DNA of 14,570 bases from Kiloniellaceae bacterium (GTDB lineage: Bacteria; Pseudomonadota; Alphaproteobacteria; Kiloniellales; Kiloniellaceae): contig JAJFGM010000314.1 of the NCBI GenBank assembly GCA_021776145.1, positions 1-14,570 on the forward strand, written 5' to 3'. The notes beneath the pieces are model-generated. The model made no database searches. It saw only the letters and a list, made by a program, of their open reading frames with translations, and was not told the DNA's origin. Shown one piece after another: positions 1 through 7,087 of this stretch. The translations under genes were made by a program, and so were the position numbers. Position 1 is the stretch's first letter. The number at the start of each line of letters is the position of its first letter.

Positions 1-86
1 TGTCCTATTCGGGGCGCCCGCCTACCGCAATATGTGGGAAGTTGGCGATCATCGGAGTTGCCAAGGGGTGAGTAAAATCACTGAGT

Positions 87-115
87 TGATTTGAACCACG
101 GAGTGGTTCAAATCA
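87..115. repeat. Perfect 13-bp inverted repeat upstream of the metallopeptidase gene
   Basis: The arms (87-99 and 103-115) are exactly complementary around a 3-base centre, GGA. No run of T follows on either strand, so it is not a standard intrinsic terminator. It lies about 75 bases before the start codon at 191. It could be a hairpin at the end of an upstream transcript or a dimeric-regulator operator. Bases 1-86 show no gene that I can identify; one short open frame runs from the window edge to a TGA at 92-94, but it is too short to call. Confidence 0.6.
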
Positions 116-190
116 TACCCAACCCGCTCCGCGACAGTGACCGGGAGTTCGTTTGTTCGCCCACTCGCCGACTCGATAGCGGAGGCCTAA

Positions 191-1123
191 ATGCGTTGGA
201 AGGGACGACGAGGAAGCAGCAACATCGAGGATCGTCGTGCCTCCGGCGGTGGCGGGCGACGGCCCCGACTGCGGCTACCGGGAAACCTGGGGCGCGGTGG
301 TCTGGGTCAAGGACGCGGTTTCCCAGGTCGTATCGGACGTAAAGGCATCGGCGGCATCGGCGCGATCGTGCTGGTGGTGATCGCGCTATATTTCGGGGTC
401 GACCCAAGTGTCCTGGTGCAGAGCCCGCAAGACCTCAACGCGCCTCAGCCTGGTACGCAAATGCCGCGACCGGCCGATGAGGACGAACTGGCAAGCTTTG
501 TCTCGGTTGTTCTGGCCGACACCGAGGACGCCTGGCACAAGCTGTTTGAGCAGGCGGGCAGTCGCTACGCCGAGCCCAACCTCGTGCTGTTCACCGGTGC
601 GGTGGAGTCTGCCTGCGGCTACGCGCAATCAGCAGTCGGTCCCTTCTACTGCCCCGGCGATCGTAAGATCTATATCGACCTTTCATTCTACCGCGATCTG
701 AAGAACAACCTAGGCGCGCCCGGAGATTTTGCCCAAGCCTATGTCATCGCCCATGAGGTGGCACATCATGTTCAGACTCTCCTGGGCATCTCCGAGAAAG
801 TGGCTTCTCTTCGCCAAGGGGCGAGCCCGGCGGAATCCAATGCGCTGTCTGTAAGAATGGAACTACAGGCCGATTGTCTCGCCGGCCTGTGGGCTAAACA
901 GGCGGATCAGCAGTTGGGAATCATCGAAGCCGGCGACATAGAAGAGGCCCTGAATGCCGCCAGTGCGATCGGGGATGACCGCCTGCAAAAGAAATCGGGT
1001 CGCGCCGTGGTACCCGACTCCTTCACCCATGGCAGCTCGAAGCAGCGCGTGCGTTGGTTCGAGCGCGGGTTCAAAGCCGGAGATATGCAGAGCTGCGATA
1101 CCTTTGCCGCCGACCGACTCTAG
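191..1123 (+). CDS. ypfJ: YpfJ-family neutral zinc metallopeptidase, membrane-anchored
   Basis: 310 residues. The start is supported by GGAGG five bases upstream of ATG. The N-terminal 50 residues are rich in Gly and Arg. A single hydrophobic segment follows at about residues 53-69, and the large domain after it is probably periplasmic. The zinc motif is HEVAH at residues 188-192, inside HEVAHHVQ. The helix with MELQADCLAG at about 223-232 supplies the likely third ligand, Glu225; this arrangement is typical of the YpfJ / KPN_02809 family. Paired cysteines (142 and 154) flank the segment before the active site, and Cys302 is near the C-terminus. Family members are poorly characterised predicted proteases and the substrate is unknown. 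No partner gene lies beside it; the next downstream feature is a tRNA on the other strand. The family call is firm, the biological role is not. Confidence 0.9.
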   Translation: MRWKGRRGSSNIEDRRASGGGGRRPRLRLPGNLGRGGLGQGRGFPGRIGRKGIGGIGAIVLVVIALYFGVDPSVLVQSPQDLNAPQPGTQMPRPADEDELASFVSVVLADTEDAWHKLFEQAGSRYAEPNLVLFTGAVESACGYAQSAVGPFYCPGDRKIYIDLSFYRDLKNNLGAPGDFAQAYVIAHEVAHHVQTLLGISEKVASLRQGASPAESNALSVRMELQADCLAGLWAKQADQQLGIIEAGDIEEALNAASAIGDDRLQKKSGRAVVPDSFTHGSSKQRVRWFERGFKAGDMQSCDTFAADRL

Positions 1124-1254
1124 ACCGAGCCGCTTGGATTGTCGGTTTGTGATTCCGCGCCTGGGCGAGATCGCCGGTGACCGGTAACGTCGAAGAATGC
1201 AATTGAATCGGACTTAATCCATACTTTTGGGCCCGGGTCGGATAAATTTGGGTT

Positions 1255-1331
<77 letters not shown>

Positions 1332-1353
1332 CCGATACGGACTCTCGGCCCGA

Positions 1354-1659
1354 TCAGTGGGTCCAGCGGCCCTTGCGGGTGTAACTGAAATTGTCGCCAT
1401 AGGACTTGGGCCGAATACGGCGCTCGTGCGGTTCTGCAACGACGTACATATAGCCATGCTTGGTGGCATAGGCGACGGCTTCGTCCTTGCTGTCGAACCA
1501 CAGGCGCAACTGACTTCTCGTGTCGGCCGAACTGGTCCAACCCATCAAGGGCTCGACCTGACGCGGCGCGGAGGGCTCGTGCTCGAGCAGCCAACGCTCG
1601 CTGCGGGCACGGCCCGACTGCATGGCATTCTTGGGCGGTTGATAGATGCGCACTTGCAT
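1354..1659 (-). CDS. ETC complex I subunit, NDUFS4-like
   Basis: 101 residues from the ATG at 1659; a GGAGGA sequence lies 11 bases upstream. The open frame continues further back, but that part is Arg-rich, overlaps the tRNA-Pro gene and looks non-coding. The protein starts MQVRIYQPPKNAMQSG and carries the family core around WxGWxSS...D...QLRLWFDSKDEAVAYA and a C-terminal KSYGDNFSYTRKGRWTH, matching the NDUFS4 / 18-kDa accessory subunit family (PF04800). In mitochondria this subunit stabilises the NADH-binding arm of respiratory complex I; alphaproteobacteria carry the same subunit as a lone gene away from the nuo cluster. It acts on the cytoplasmic face of the inner membrane. The gene sits between two tRNA genes on the same strand. 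Confidence 0.9.
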   Translation of the reverse strand: MQVRIYQPPKNAMQSGRARSERWLLEHEPSAPRQVEPLMGWTSSADTRSQLRLWFDSKDEAVAYATKHGYMYVVAEPHERRIRPKSYGDNFSYTRKGRWTH

Positions 1660-1755
1660 GTGAACGGTCTTCCTCCACTTGCCGCCGCGTCGGCGGGCGG
1701 CCTCAACGGGGCGAATCCCAAGGCGCCGACTTTTCCCGGCACGGCCCAATAAGAT

Positions 1756-1832
1756 TGGTCGGGGCGGCCAGATTCGAACTGACGACATCCTGCTCCCAAA
1801 GCAGGCACTCTACCAGACTGAGCTACGCCCCG
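1756..1832 (-). tRNA. tRNA-Pro (anticodon TGG)
   Basis: Acceptor CGGGGCG (1832-1826) pairs with CGCCCCG (1766-1760); discriminator A at 1759 and encoded CCA at 1758-1756. Anticodon stem CCTGC/GCAGG encloses loop TTTGGGA, with anticodon TGG at 1798-1796, reading CCA and probably other Pro codons by wobble. The T arm contains the conserved GTTCGAATC. The C at position 1 paired with G72 is usual for bacterial tRNA-Pro. Confidence 0.96.
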
Positions 1833-1843
1833 AGCCGTGCGGA

Positions 1844-1871
1844 ATTTAAGGTTTCACGCCGCGCCGCGCAA
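1844..1871 (-). promoter_or_regulatory. Candidate promoter for tRNA-Pro
   Basis: On the minus strand TTGCGC (1871-1866) and TTAAAT (1849-1844) are separated by 16 bases. The mature tRNA begins 11 bases after the -10-like box, which fits the short leaders common for tRNA genes. The -35 match is only partial and the call is by eye. It could also drive the NDUFS4-like gene and tRNA-Arg. Confidence 0.35.
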
Positions 1872-2147
1872 GCTGACTGACATCGAGACCGCACTGAATC
1901 TTGCCCGCCCGGTGGCTTCGCCAATTTGCGATGCAAATATACGCGAATATGAAAAATGATTTATTATTAATAAGTTAGAAAGATAGCCCTGCAAGACTCC
2001 CGGCGCTTTCACAAGGCCGGATCCTTTGGATGCGATTTTGCAGAAAGCCGCAGGTTAGGCGGCGGGGTAGACGGCACGCATCCATCTGGCCTTCTTTTGC
2101 CGGAATGATAGACTGCGTGACCGCCCCCGCCGCCACCCCGCCCCCCA
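1872..2147. other. Non-coding gap with an AT-rich island before the yqaA-type gene
   Basis: No credible gene was found here. Bases 1920-1985 are much richer in A+T than the surroundings. They include a 15-base palindrome, ATTTGC-GAT-GCAAAT (1924-1938), overlapped by a candidate + strand promoter: TTGCGA (1926-1931), 16 bases, TATGAA (1948-1953). Just before the ATG at 2148 the sequence is a C-rich run with no Shine-Dalgarno match. Confidence 0.5.
1924..1938. promoter_or_regulatory. Palindrome overlapping a candidate promoter
   Basis: Two perfectly complementary 6-base arms (ATTTGC / GCAAAT) lie three bases apart and cover the -35-like box of the candidate + strand promoter at 1926-1953. This is the geometry of a small repressor operator, but no regulator gene is nearby and the assignment is inference. 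Confidence 0.25.
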
Positions 2148-2573
2148 ATGACACCCTACATCTCGCTTTTCGTCTCGGCTTTTACGAGCGCCACCCTGCT
2201 GCCGGGATCGTCCGAGGCGCTTTTGCTCTATCTCGCGTCCACGGGCGACCTCGCGGGCGGATGGCTGTGGTGCGCCGCTACCCTGGGCAACAGCCTTGGA
2301 GGCGGCGTCAACTATCTGCTCGGGCGGTTTTGCCTGCGCTGGCGCGAGCATCGCTGGTTCCCCGTCAAGGCACGCGACCTTGACCGCGCCGAGACGTGGT
2401 TCACGCGTTGGGGCGTTTGGACACTGCTGCTGTCGTGGCTTCCGGTCGTAGGCGATCCGCTGACCTTCGTCGCCGGCGTGCTGCGGGTGCGGCCGCTGGT
2501 CTTCATTCTGCTCGTGACACTCGGCAAGGGCCTGCGCTACGGCGCCGTGCTGGCGGCGGTCAACGCTGCTTGA
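2148..2573 (+). CDS. yqaA: YqaA-type small membrane protein (DedA/SNARE-associated family)
   Basis: 141 residues, close to the 142 of E. coli YqaA, to which it can be aligned by eye. Shared landmarks are FxSATLLPGSSE near residues 12-22, GNSLGGxxNYLLGRF around 47-61, LLLSWLPVVGDPL near 93-106, and GKGLRYGAV near the C-terminus. There are three to four hydrophobic segments. The P-G-S/N-E-x motif in the first re-entrant loop and the later GDP are DedA-superfamily hallmarks. These inner-membrane proteins are linked to lipid scrambling or undecaprenyl-phosphate and envelope homeostasis, but YqaA itself has no firm function. The ATG at 2148 has no Shine-Dalgarno; a run of C precedes it, so translation may be weak or leaderless-like. 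It converges on the PhzF-family gene with 23 bases between the stop codons. Confidence 0.88.
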   Translation: MTPYISLFVSAFTSATLLPGSSEALLLYLASTGDLAGGWLWCAATLGNSLGGGVNYLLGRFCLRWREHRWFPVKARDLDRAETWFTRWGVWTLLLSWLPVVGDPLTFVAGVLRVRPLVFILLVTLGKGLRYGAVLAAVNAA

Positions 2574-2592
2574 GGCCTGGATGGAGGCCTCA
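2571..2592. terminator. Hairpin between convergent yqaA-type and PhzF-family genes
   Basis: TGAGGCCT and AGGCCTCA form a perfect 8-bp stem with a six-base loop (GGATGG). The left arm contains the TGA of the yqaA-type gene. No T-tract follows on either strand, so termination is inferred only from position between convergent genes. Confidence 0.35.
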
Positions 2593-2596
2593 CTCC

Positions 2597-3490
2597 TCAT
2601 CGCGGCAAGAGGTAGTCGCCGCTGAGGCGGCGCTGGGCGGTGCCGCCGACCTCAACGGTTTCGATGGTCTCGCCGTCATAGCGCAGCCGTGCGACGATTC
2701 GACTCGGTCGACGCATTTCGACGCCCTGCTCCACTTCGATTCGGACTTCACCGTCCTTTAAGGTCTGTAGGAGGCCGCGCTTGAACAGCAGACAGGCAAG
2801 CGCTCCACTGGTCGTACCCGAGGCGGCTTCCTCGGGATCGCCGACGCCGTGACAGAGATCGCGCAGACGCACCATTGCGACGCCATCCCTCCGCAGGCAC
2901 CAGACGCCGATCGTATCGATGGCATGTGCTTGCGACAGGCGCCGCAGTGCGGCGTCAGCCGGCCGGATTTTCGAGAGTGCCGCGATATCGCGCAGCTGAA
3001 CGAAGAGGTGGCTCAGGGCGGTCGATGAGGCATCGAGCGCGAGAATGTCGCCCGGTTCGATGCCGAGCGGTCCGGCGACGTCCTCGGCCCTCGCCGAAAC
3101 GAGACCGAAACGCGGCGAATTTTGCCGCATGCTCACCTGCACAGAGTCTGCGCTTCGCGCGACCGTAACCGGGATATTACCGGCCGGCGTCACTTGCGTG
3201 TAGAGGCGATCACCGGCCGCCAACCTCCCGTCGTCGTGCAACGCGGCAAATACGCCGACAGTGACATGCCCGCACATATCCATTTCGGCGCGCGAGGAGA
3301 AGAAGCGGACCGCGAAACTGTCGTCGCCGGCCTGCCGCACGAAGCCCGTCGTCGGCACGGCGAGATCTGCGGCGATGCCTTGCATAGCGTCGGCGCTCAA
3401 GCCGACCTCGTCATAGACGATCCCGGCCATGTTGCCGCCGAAGGGTTCGGCGGCGAAAGCAGCGTAAAGGCGCACCGGTAGTCGGTTCAT
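2597..3490 (-). CDS. PhzF family isomerase-like protein, atypical active site
   Basis: 297 residues from the ATG at 3490. The longer open frame (to 3676) would overlap the end of thiQ and adds Arg/Ser-rich sequence unlike the family. The N-terminus (LYAAFAAEPFGGNMAGIV) matches the family opening for DAF...GNPAAVV, and CGHVTVG at residues 73-79 carries the conserved His75. The second half has DPEEAASGTTSGALACLL near 218-235, equivalent to the EDPxTGSA loop. PhzF-family enzymes are cytoplasmic diaminopimelate-epimerase-fold isomerases; most have unknown substrates. The catalytic Glu usually found in the SET motif (Glu45 in PhzF) is replaced: this protein reads AVPTTGF, with Thr47 at that place. 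It may therefore act differently or not by the known mechanism. The start has only a weak ribosome site. Confidence 0.85.
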   Translation of the reverse strand: MNRLPVRLYAAFAAEPFGGNMAGIVYDEVGLSADAMQGIAADLAVPTTGFVRQAGDDSFAVRFFSSRAEMDMCGHVTVGVFAALHDDGRLAAGDRLYTQVTPAGNIPVTVARSADSVQVSMRQNSPRFGLVSARAEDVAGPLGIEPGDILALDASSTALSHLFVQLRDIAALSKIRPADAALRRLSQAHAIDTIGVWCLRRDGVAMVRLRDLCHGVGDPEEAASGTTSGALACLLFKRGLLQTLKDGEVRIEVEQGVEMRRPSRIVARLRYDGETIETVEVGGTAQRRLSGDYLLPR

Positions 3491-3596
3491 CCGCGAGCTC
3501 AACAGTTGGTCCCGTCTGAAGTAGGAGCTAGGTTTCCGCACTGTTGGCCGCAATGAAAACATTGTCCCGAGACAAGATCCCATGCGGCGCCTTCCT

Positions 3597-4301
3597 TCAC
3601 CCCCGCGGGCCGAGGAAGGTGAGCAGCTCCGGCAGGTCGCGGCGGGCAAGTAGACGCTCCGTATCATCGGATGCAAGAACCCGACCGTTGTGCAAAAAAG
3701 CGGTTCGCTTGGCTATGCGCCGGGCGTCGGCCAAGTCATGGCTGGCCATGAGGACCGTCAATTCACGAGTCCGCCTCAAGCGGTCGACCAGATCGAGCAT
3801 CTCGGCGCGCAACCCGGGATCGAGCGCGCTGAAGGGCTCGTCGAGCAGCAGCAGGGGCCGGTCCCGCACCAGGCTGCGCGCCAGGGCGACGCGTTGGCGT
3901 TGACCGCCGGATAGCTGCGCCGGCAGCCTGTCGCGCAGGCTCTCGAGCCCCACTTCGGTGAGGGCCTCGTCAAGGCGTCGGGTTTGTTCCGGGTTTAGCC
4001 GCAGACCGGGATCGAGGCCGAGGCCGGCGTTCTGCGCGACCGTGAGATGGGCGAATAGATTGTGCTCCTGAAACAGCGTCGTCACCGGCCTCTGTGCCGG
4101 CGTAAGGGGCCGAAGATCACAGTCGTCGAAACGCAGGCTGCCACTGACCGCGCGTTCGAAACCGGCAATCAGTGACAACAGGGTCGATTTGCCGGCACCG
4201 CTGGGACCGATAATGGCCAGGCAGTCGCCACGCGGCGCCCGCAGGCTGTAGACCATATCCGCGCCACGGTAACGAAAGACAAGGTCTTCGATCTCAAGCA
4301 T
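3597..4301 (-). CDS. thiQ: Thiamine/TPP ABC importer, ATP-binding protein
   Basis: 234 residues from the ATG at 4301. Walker A GPSGAGKST is at 32-40, the Q-loop FQEHNLF near 77-83, signature LSGGQ at 130-134, Walker B LLLLDEP at 150-156 and the switch His188 in ASHDL. The Q-loop sequence with the short overall length (E. coli ThiQ is about 232) and the preceding thiB and thiP genes identify the subfamily. It hydrolyses ATP on the cytoplasmic face to drive import of thiamine, thiamine phosphate and thiamine pyrophosphate through ThiP. The gene begins 19 bases after the thiP stop, with a G-rich sequence in front. The open frame runs back into thiP, but that extension is thiP in another frame and is not included. 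It is last in the operon. Confidence 0.95.
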   Translation of the reverse strand: MLEIEDLVFRYRGADMVYSLRAPRGDCLAIIGPSGAGKSTLLSLIAGFERAVSGSLRFDDCDLRPLTPAQRPVTTLFQEHNLFAHLTVAQNAGLGLDPGLRLNPEQTRRLDEALTEVGLESLRDRLPAQLSGGQRQRVALARSLVRDRPLLLLDEPFSALDPGLRAEMLDLVDRLRRTRELTVLMASHDLADARRIAKRTAFLHNGRVLASDDTERLLARRDLPELLTFLGPRG

Positions 4302-4320
4302 GTCGGTTTTTCCCCGCCCC

Positions 4321-5919
4321 TCACCGCCCGGCCCCGACCCGTCCAGCCCCCGCGAACAGGCCTTCCACGGCAAAAAACAGGCCGAGGCAGAGAAACGCCA
4401 AGACCATGGCAATGACGGCGGCCTCGTCAAGGCGATAGCTGCCGAGGCGTTGGTACAACAGCAGCGGCAGGGTCCGCAGCTCCTGGCTGCCGAACAGGGC
4501 GATGACACCCAGGTCGCCAGCCGACAGTGTCGCCGAAATAGCCGCCGCCAAGCCCATGGGACGGCGTAGCCTGGGCCAGTCGATCAGGCGAAAACGGTTC
4601 CAGCCGCGAATGTCGAGGCTCTGACAGAGACGCTCGCTCTCGGCGCAGAGACGCAGCGCCGGCCCGCTGAGAATACGCACGACAAACGGCAGGGCCATGC
4701 AGGCATTGACCAGAATGACGAGGTAGATGCCGAGGGAAAAGACATCGGCCCAAGCCCGTAACAGCACAAACAGGCCGGCGGCGAGCACAAAGGGTGGCAC
4801 GACCAGGATCAGCGACCCGGCAAGCTGCATGGCCGCGGCACCACGGCGTCTGCCGAAACGGCACTGCAGGGCCGTACTGCTGGCAACCAGGCCACCGCCA
4901 AGCAGCAGGGCCGTCAAGCCAACAAACAAGGCAATGGTCAGGGTCTGGCCGACGGCACGCCACAAGACCGGATCGCCAAGAACCGTGAAGACCTTCGCGT
5001 TGAGCCCGGAAGCGACGACGGCGAGCAGCGGCAATGCGACGATGAGCAAGGCAACGGCGATCGCCAGGGCATCCGTCAGTCGGGTAGCGGCCCTGGCCGC
5101 GTCGGGGCGTTCGTAGGGGCGGTTTTCGGTGGGGGCCGTGTCGGCCGGTCGGCCGAGGCGCAGCAGCAGGGCCGCGACGGCGGCGCAGAGGGTGATCTGT
5201 ATCAGTGCCAAGGCGACGGCGCGGGCAATATCGAAATCGAACCGTAACGCCTGATAGATCGCCACCTCCACAGTGGTGGCACGGGGACCGCCGCCCAGGG
5301 TCAGGACCACGGCAAAGGAGGTGAAGCACAAGAGGAAGATCAAGGTCGCGATGCCCGGCAAAATCTGACGCATCAGCGGCCACTCGATAAGCCGAAAGAT
5401 GTCGCGCGGCGACATGCCGAGTTGAGATACCAGCCGCCAGGTCTCCGGCGGCTGGGCCTCCAGCGCATGCAGTATTATTCGGGCGGCGAGCGGCATGTTG
5501 AAAAATACATGCGCGATGAGAATGCCGTTGAGGCCGTAGAGGTAGTAGCCGCCGCTGAAACCAAGCTCTTCAAGCGCGAAATTGACCCAACCGTTGCGAC
5601 CGTGTACGGCGACAATGCCGAAGATGGCGACGATGACCGGAACCACCAGAGACAGGCTGAAAAGGCGCAGAATAACGCTGCGTCCAAAGAATTGCCGCCG
5701 CCGCGCCAGGGCACGGGCCACTGGAACGGCCAGGGCCAGACTGACAAGCGTCGACAACAGTGCCTGCCACACCGTAAAGCCTGTCACCCTTAGGGTGTAG
5801 GGATCGAGAATGGCGGTCTTGGCCGCGATGTCGGGCGCGGCGCCGATCAGCGCCGCGATGGCACCGACAACGATGAACGCGAGCACGGCAAGCGCGGCAA
5901 ATCCCGGCAGCCACCACAT
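4321..5919 (-). CDS. thiP: Thiamine/TPP ABC importer, permease
   Basis: 532 residues from the ATG at 5919 (E. coli ThiP is 536). The start is chosen because AGAGGGG lies just upstream; the frame is open back to 6120, but that region is the end of thiB in another frame. A GTG at 5979 is a less likely alternative. The protein is two fused permease halves with about twelve hydrophobic segments. Each half has an EAA loop for docking ThiQ, near residues 154-190 (ALEAQPPETWRLVSQLG) and 425-455 (AESERLCQSLDIRGWN), each followed by a conserved (R/F)RLI(E/D)WP. A hydrophilic linker near 255-282 joins the halves. It forms the inner-membrane channel of the importer between ThiB and ThiQ. There are 73 bases between the thiB stop and this start. 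Confidence 0.94.
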   Translation of the reverse strand: MWWLPGFAALAVLAFIVVGAIAALIGAAPDIAAKTAILDPYTLRVTGFTVWQALLSTLVSLALAVPVARALARRRQFFGRSVILRLFSLSLVVPVIVAIFGIVAVHGRNGWVNFALEELGFSGGYYLYGLNGILIAHVFFNMPLAARIILHALEAQPPETWRLVSQLGMSPRDIFRLIEWPLMRQILPGIATLIFLLCFTSFAVVLTLGGGPRATTVEVAIYQALRFDFDIARAVALALIQITLCAAVAALLLRLGRPADTAPTENRPYERPDAARAATRLTDALAIAVALLIVALPLLAVVASGLNAKVFTVLGDPVLWRAVGQTLTIALFVGLTALLLGGGLVASSTALQCRFGRRRGAAAMQLAGSLILVVPPFVLAAGLFVLLRAWADVFSLGIYLVILVNACMALPFVVRILSGPALRLCAESERLCQSLDIRGWNRFRLIDWPRLRRPMGLAAAISATLSAGDLGVIALFGSQELRTLPLLLYQRLGSYRLDEAAVIAMVLAFLCLGLFFAVEGLFAGAGRVGAGR

Positions 5920-5992
5920 TGTTGCGGCCCCTCTTGCATTGGCCCGACTGTCACTGGCCGGACTGGTGGCCGAAGACACGTCGCCAAGTCGG

Positions 5993-7033
5993 CTATTGCG
6001 TCGATGCCTGCAGCCATTCATCGAGCCAAACCTTGCGCTGCGCGCGCACGGTATCGGCATCGTGCAGCAGTGGTTTCGCGGGATCGACCAGCTTGTCGAA
6101 GGCCGCCGGCAATTTGGCACCGGTCTCGATCACAGGGTACATCCAATTACCGGTCGGTATGGCGTCCTGAAAGCCCGGCGAAAGCATGAACTCGAGGAAT
6201 CGGCGCGCCAGCTCGGGCTGCGACGCGCTCTTCAGCATGGCCGCGACCTCGACCTGCATGTAGTGACCCTCGGAAAAAGCGGCGGCCTGATAGCGCTCTT
6301 CCTTTTCGACGGTCATGTGGTAGGCCGGCGAGGTGGTGTAGCTCAGTACCAGCGGTGCCTCGCCATCGAGAAACAGGCCATAGGCCTCGCTCCAGCCCTT
6401 GGTCACGGTGACCGTCTTTTTCGACAGCTTGGCCCAGGCCTCCGCCGCCTTGTCGCCGTAAACCGAACGCACCCATAACATCAGGCCGAGGCCGGGCGTC
6501 GAGGTGCGTGGATCCTGGTAGATGATCTTCAGGTCGTCCGGCGCCTCGACCAAGGCTTTCAAACTGCGCGGCGGCGCGGCCAGCGTTTGCGAGTCATAGA
6601 TGAAGGCAAAATAGCCGTAGTCGAAGGGCAGAAAAGTCGGGTCGCGCCACTCGAGCGGCAAGGCCAGGGCGTCGGATTTTACGCCATGCGGCTGCAACAG
6701 GCCTGATGCCTCGGCCTCGGCCATGACGTTGAGGTCGAGTCCGAGCACCAGGTCGGCCTTGCTGTTTGTCCCTTCGAGTTTGATGCGACTGAGGATGCCA
6801 ATCGAGGAGTCCAGCCCAACAAGGTTGAGCTGGCAGGCGCAGTCGGCCTCGAAAGCCGTCTTGATCGCGGGGCCCGGTCCCCATTCGGCGATGAAGGAAT
6901 CGTAGGTGTAGACGGTCAGTGTGGGTTTTTCGTCGGCCGCAAGGGCGGGCCCGAGCAGGCCGGCAGTGATCAGCAGGGTCGTGCCAAGGACCGCCCAACA
7001 GCGGCGCCGCGGAATTTGTGAGAGTTCAGTCAA
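5993..7033 (-). CDS. thiB: Thiamine/TPP ABC importer, periplasmic binding protein
   Basis: 346 residues. A Sec signal peptide (RRR, hydrophobic core at about 13-30) ends near ALA at residue 32, with no lipobox, so the mature protein is soluble in the periplasm. The mature part closely follows E. coli ThiB: LTVYTYDSF near 39-47, WGPGPAIK, FEADC at 61-65, NSKADLVLGLD near 90-100, FDYGYFAF near 137-144, IYQDPRTSTPGLG at 171-183, KGWSEAYGLF, SYTTSPAYH at 231-239 and IPTGNWMYP near 292-300. It captures thiamine and its phosphates and delivers them to ThiP. The start is a TTG at 7033 with GGAG seven bases upstream; a nearby ATG is in another frame and soon meets a stop, so TTG is preferred. It is the first gene of a riboswitch-controlled operon. 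Confidence 0.95.
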   Translation of the reverse strand: MTELSQIPRRRCWAVLGTTLLITAGLLGPALAADEKPTLTVYTYDSFIAEWGPGPAIKTAFEADCACQLNLVGLDSSIGILSRIKLEGTNSKADLVLGLDLNVMAEAEASGLLQPHGVKSDALALPLEWRDPTFLPFDYGYFAFIYDSQTLAAPPRSLKALVEAPDDLKIIYQDPRTSTPGLGLMLWVRSVYGDKAAEAWAKLSKKTVTVTKGWSEAYGLFLDGEAPLVLSYTTSPAYHMTVEKEERYQAAAFSEGHYMQVEVAAMLKSASQPELARRFLEFMLSPGFQDAIPTGNWMYPVIETGAKLPAAFDKLVDPAKPLLHDADTVRAQRKVWLDEWLQASTQ

Positions 7034-7040
7034 GATATCG

Positions 7041-7057
7041 CTCCATATTCAATATGG
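7041..7057 (-). promoter_or_regulatory. thiB ribosome site overlapped by a palindrome (candidate expression platform)
   Basis: On the minus strand GGAG (7044-7041) sits seven bases before the TTG start. Its first two bases are the last two of a 15-base palindrome, CCATATTGAATATGG (7057-7043), which can form a small stem and tuck part of the ribosome site into a hairpin. It lies about 30 bases downstream of the riboswitch aptamer. Translational control is an inference. Confidence 0.4.
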
Positions 7058-7087
7058 GGCGGCTGGTTTTGAGGCTGGAAACTAAAG

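Noticed and set aside
1..94. Possible 3' end of an upstream gene
   Set aside because: Each frame is open for only about 22-30 codons from the edge and none shows a recognisable motif.
1357..1752. 131-residue + strand frame between the tRNA genes
   Set aside because: It lies opposite the NDUFS4-like gene, which has clear family motifs and a ribosome site on the minus strand.
3555..3575. Small hairpin TTGTC/GACAA followed by TGTTTTC after thiQ
   Set aside because: The stem is only 5 bp with low GC and the T-run is short, so I do not call it a terminator.
3491..3676. Upstream extension of the PhzF-family gene
   Set aside because: It runs into thiQ and encodes Ser/Arg-rich sequence; the family's N-terminal LYAAF motif starts a few residues after the ATG at 3490.
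5920..6120. Upstream extension of thiP into thiB
   Set aside because: That stretch is thiB read in another frame; the ATG at 5919 has a good ribosome site and gives the normal family length.
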